DNA of 7,126 bases, from assembly GCA_902772605.1 (NCBI GenBank), contig CACYBG010000209.1:1-7126 (forward strand), read 5' to 3'. Under the pieces are notes generated by a model, which worked only from the letters and a program-made list of their open reading frames with translations, was not told the DNA's origin and made no database searches. Source of the stretch: an uncultured Spirochaetaceae bacterium. GTDB taxonomy: Bacteria > Spirochaetota > Spirochaetia > Treponematales > Treponemataceae. A program made the translations under genes and the position numbers. Positions 5,317 to 7,126 of the stretch are shown piece after piece. The first letter of the stretch is position 1, and every line of letters starts with the position of its first letter.

Positions 5317-6150
5317 ATGAAAAAGCTTATCGCTTGGATTATGGACACGGCCAAATGGCTGTTCGATTCAAAGGACTGGAAGATGCTCCTGCGTTCAATA
5401 CCGGCATCTGTCGTCGCACTGTTTACGGTCTGCACCGTCACGATGAACCTTGCGGCAAACAAAATCGTCTGGAGCGGACTGAAAATCGGTGAAAACAACT
5501 TCATTTCGATTACCGGCGGACTCTTCCTTTCATGGGCCGTATTCCTCATCATGGATATGGTCACAAAAACTTTCGGCGGAAAGGCTGCCATCAAGCTGAA
5601 TCTTTTCGGTGCACTGATAAACGCCATAGCAGTAATATTCCTGGGCATCATCGCTTCAATACCTTCGGATTTTCCCTTCCCCGGTGCAAGCACTTCATTC
5701 GACACGGTTTTCGGATTTACCGGAACGGGAGTCCAGCCATGGCAGATTTTGATTTCATCAACGACAGCATACATCCTTTCGGGAATCGTCAATGCACTCG
5801 TAAACGTCTGCATCGGAAAGCTCTTCGTAAAAAATCCTGACGGAAAGGCCGCATTCATCACCCGCTCCTACATCAGCACGATGATAGGACAGTTCGTAGA
5901 CAATTTCGTCTTTACCGCAATGGCATTCTCACTCTTCGCCCACTACTACGGAATACTGACGGTCGTCGGAATGGCAATGGTCGGCGCACTTGTGGAGCTT
6001 TTCTGCGAAATCATATTCTCACCCATCGCCTACAGGAAATGCCGCAAATGGCAGAAGGAAGGAGTCGGTTGCGAATATTTCGAATACTGCAAGAAAATGG
6101 AAATCAGCAGGGATCCTTCAAGATTCGAGTACGGTGCGGAGTCAATATGA
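5317..6150 (+). CDS. VUT-family (YhhQ/DUF165-type) transporter
   Basis: This is a 277-aa inner-membrane protein. VUT or YhhQ proteins take up vitamin-like precursors. The characterised E. coli member imports queuosine precursors (preQ0/preQ1), while other substrates are possible. About six membrane helices lie near 28-48, 62-82, 94-115, 143-168, 184-206 and 212-238. Family features are MNLAANK at 43-49, an acidic D80 with TFGGKAA at 85-91, and the long signature RSYISTMIGQFVDNFVF (183-199) with conserved GQ and D. Members are usually about 210-230 aa. This one has an extra N-terminal amphipathic stretch and a charged, cysteine-bearing C-tail of about 40 residues. ATG5317 is chosen because GAGGA (5308-5312) precedes it by 4 nt, while ATG5284 has no ribosome site. 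The amidase start overlaps its stop, and its leader carries a terminator. Confidence 0.82.
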   Translation: MKKLIAWIMDTAKWLFDSKDWKMLLRSIPASVVALFTVCTVTMNLAANKIVWSGLKIGENNFISITGGLFLSWAVFLIMDMVTKTFGGKAAIKLNLFGALINAIAVIFLGIIASIPSDFPFPGASTSFDTVFGFTGTGVQPWQILISSTTAYILSGIVNALVNVCIGKLFVKNPDGKAAFITRSYISTMIGQFVDNFVFTAMAFSLFAHYYGILTVVGMAMVGALVELFCEIIFSPIAYRKCRKWQKEGVGCEYFEYCKKMEISRDPSRFEYGAESI

Positions 6151-7126
6151 AACTGGAAGAACTTTCGGCACTTGAAATCGGAAGCCTTGTAAACGGACGG
6201 AAAATCAGCCCAACGGAAGTCGTTGAATATTTTCTGGACAGGATTGAAAGGCGAAACGAATCCATCAATGCATTCGTATACGTAAAGCCCGAACATGCAC
6301 TTGAAAAGGCACGGGAGCTTGAATCGAGAATCATGAAAGGCGAAAACTGCGGACCGTTTGCAGGAGTCCCGTTTGCACTGAAAGATTTCCTCCCGAACAA
6401 AAAGGGATGGCTGTCTTCACATGGAGGAGTCGAGTGCCTTCTTGCCGAAGATGAAAGCGACTCCGTTTTCTGTACGGCAATGGAAAAGGCCGGTGGAATT
6501 GCAATAGGAAAGACGAACGCACCAGCCTACGGATTCAGGGGAACTACGGACAACCGGATGTACGGTCCCACTTCAACGCCGTTCAACGTCAAGTTCAATT
6601 CAGGCGGTTCAAGCGGAGGAAGCGCAGCGGCTGTTGCAGACGGTCTTGTCCCGATAGCGGAAGGAGGAGATGCAGGCGGTTCAATCAGGATTCCCGCATG
6701 TTTCTGCAACCTCTACGGATTCAAGGCCGGGGTTGGAACCGTTCCATCAGTATGCCGTCCGGATGCCTGGTCGGCGACACATCCCCTGTGCTTCAACGGA
6801 GGCCTTACAAAAACGGTTTCCGACTCTGCGGTACTCATGAACCATATGAGCCGTGAAGACAGGCGCGACCCATACAGCCTTCCAAGGAGCACCGATTTTT
6901 ACGCGGAACTTGAGAACATCCCTTCAGACCTCAAAATCGCCTTTACGGAAGATTTCGGAATTTTTGAAGTTGACCCTCAGGTTCGGAAGGCGGTAAGAAA
7001 TGCGGCCGTGAAATTCAGGGAGCTTGGATTTACGGTTGACGAACATGTGTTCAGGTTCAATCATGATGCAGATACCCTTTCAGACCTTTGGTGCAAGGGA
7101 ATCACCATCGACTGTGCTCTGGAACT
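6147..7126 (+). CDS. Amidase-signature hydrolase, 3' end outside window
   Basis: The first 326 codons of an amidase-signature (AS) enzyme, probably cytoplasmic, which cleaves amide bonds to acid plus ammonia or amine. The Ser-cisSer-Lys triad is intact: K79 in GVPFALKD, S155 in the GGSSGGSAAA block and S179 in GGDAGGSIRIPA, with the usual 24-residue spacing between the serines. It does not look like GatA of the tRNA amidotransferase: it has SIRIPA where GatA has SIRQPA, and it lacks the GatA text after FCG. Family members run about 450-500 aa, so roughly a third is missing here. GGAG (6138-6141) sits 5 nt before ATG6147, which overlaps the transporter stop as ATGA, so the pair is translationally coupled. 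The substrate cannot be read from the sequence; the coupling suggests it acts on something the transporter imports. Confidence 0.9.
   Translation, partial: MKLEELSALEIGSLVNGRKISPTEVVEYFLDRIERRNESINAFVYVKPEHALEKARELESRIMKGENCGPFAGVPFALKDFLPNKKGWLSSHGGVECLLAEDESDSVFCTAMEKAGGIAIGKTNAPAYGFRGTTDNRMYGPTSTPFNVKFNSGGSSGGSAAAVADGLVPIAEGGDAGGSIRIPACFCNLYGFKAGVGTVPSVCRPDAWSATHPLCFNGGLTKTVSDSAVLMNHMSREDRRDPYSLPRSTDFYAELENIPSDLKIAFTEDFGIFEVDPQVRKAVRNAAVKFRELGFTVDEHVFRFNHDADTLSDLWCKGITIDCALE

Noticed and set aside
6147..7126. GatA (Glu-tRNA-Gln amidotransferase subunit A)
   Set aside because: The catalytic triad fits, but the SIRQPA glutamine and the sequence that follows in GatA are missing, and no gatB or gatC is visible.

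Overview
The window looks like a chromosomal piece of a host-associated, amino-acid-synthesising Treponema or a close spirochaete. This rests on remembered family distributions (a DUF2259-like secreted protein, a lamin-tail lipoprotein and a VUT-family transporter) and on codon habits such as frequent AGG and GGA. It is an inference, not something the sequence proves. There are six protein genes, no tRNA or rRNA, no insertion sequence and no CRISPR array.

Layout: (1) leuA, 2-isopropylmalate synthase, on the + strand at 53-1750. A near-perfect intrinsic-terminator hairpin at 7-40 ends almost at its start codon. (2) A convergent lipoprotein gene on the - strand at 1838-2923, starting with TTG, with an Ig-like region and a lamin-tail domain. 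An inverted repeat lies between the two 3' ends. (3) A 449-nt divergent gap at 2924-3372 with three copies of GAAACGC/GCGTTTC spaced exactly 32 nt apart, a TA-repeat and several T-runs. (4) A two-gene unit on the + strand: a secreted DUF2259-like protein (3373-4074) and, 4 nt later, a multi-pass membrane protein (4079-4918). (5) A 398-nt gap at 4919-5316 that is not empty. It has a sigma70-like promoter, a nested RNA fold of about 200 nt (5040-5237) with a possible loop-bulge pseudoknot, and an intrinsic terminator (5246-5272). (6) A VUT-family transporter gene (5317-6150) overlapping by ATGA with an amidase-signature gene (6147 onward, cut by the window end).

The best candidate for something undescribed is the structured leader before the transporter-amidase pair. 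A closed multi-helix RNA followed by a terminator and then a transporter gene is the usual layout of a transcription-terminating riboswitch. I could not match it to TPP, FMN, cobalamin, lysine, SAM or preQ1-I/II patterns as I remember them. VUT proteins include the queuosine-precursor transporters (YhhQ type), so a preQ1- or queuine-like ligand is the first idea, but nothing in the sequence names the ligand. leuA also has a terminator hairpin directly before its start, which suggests conditional termination at two places in this window.
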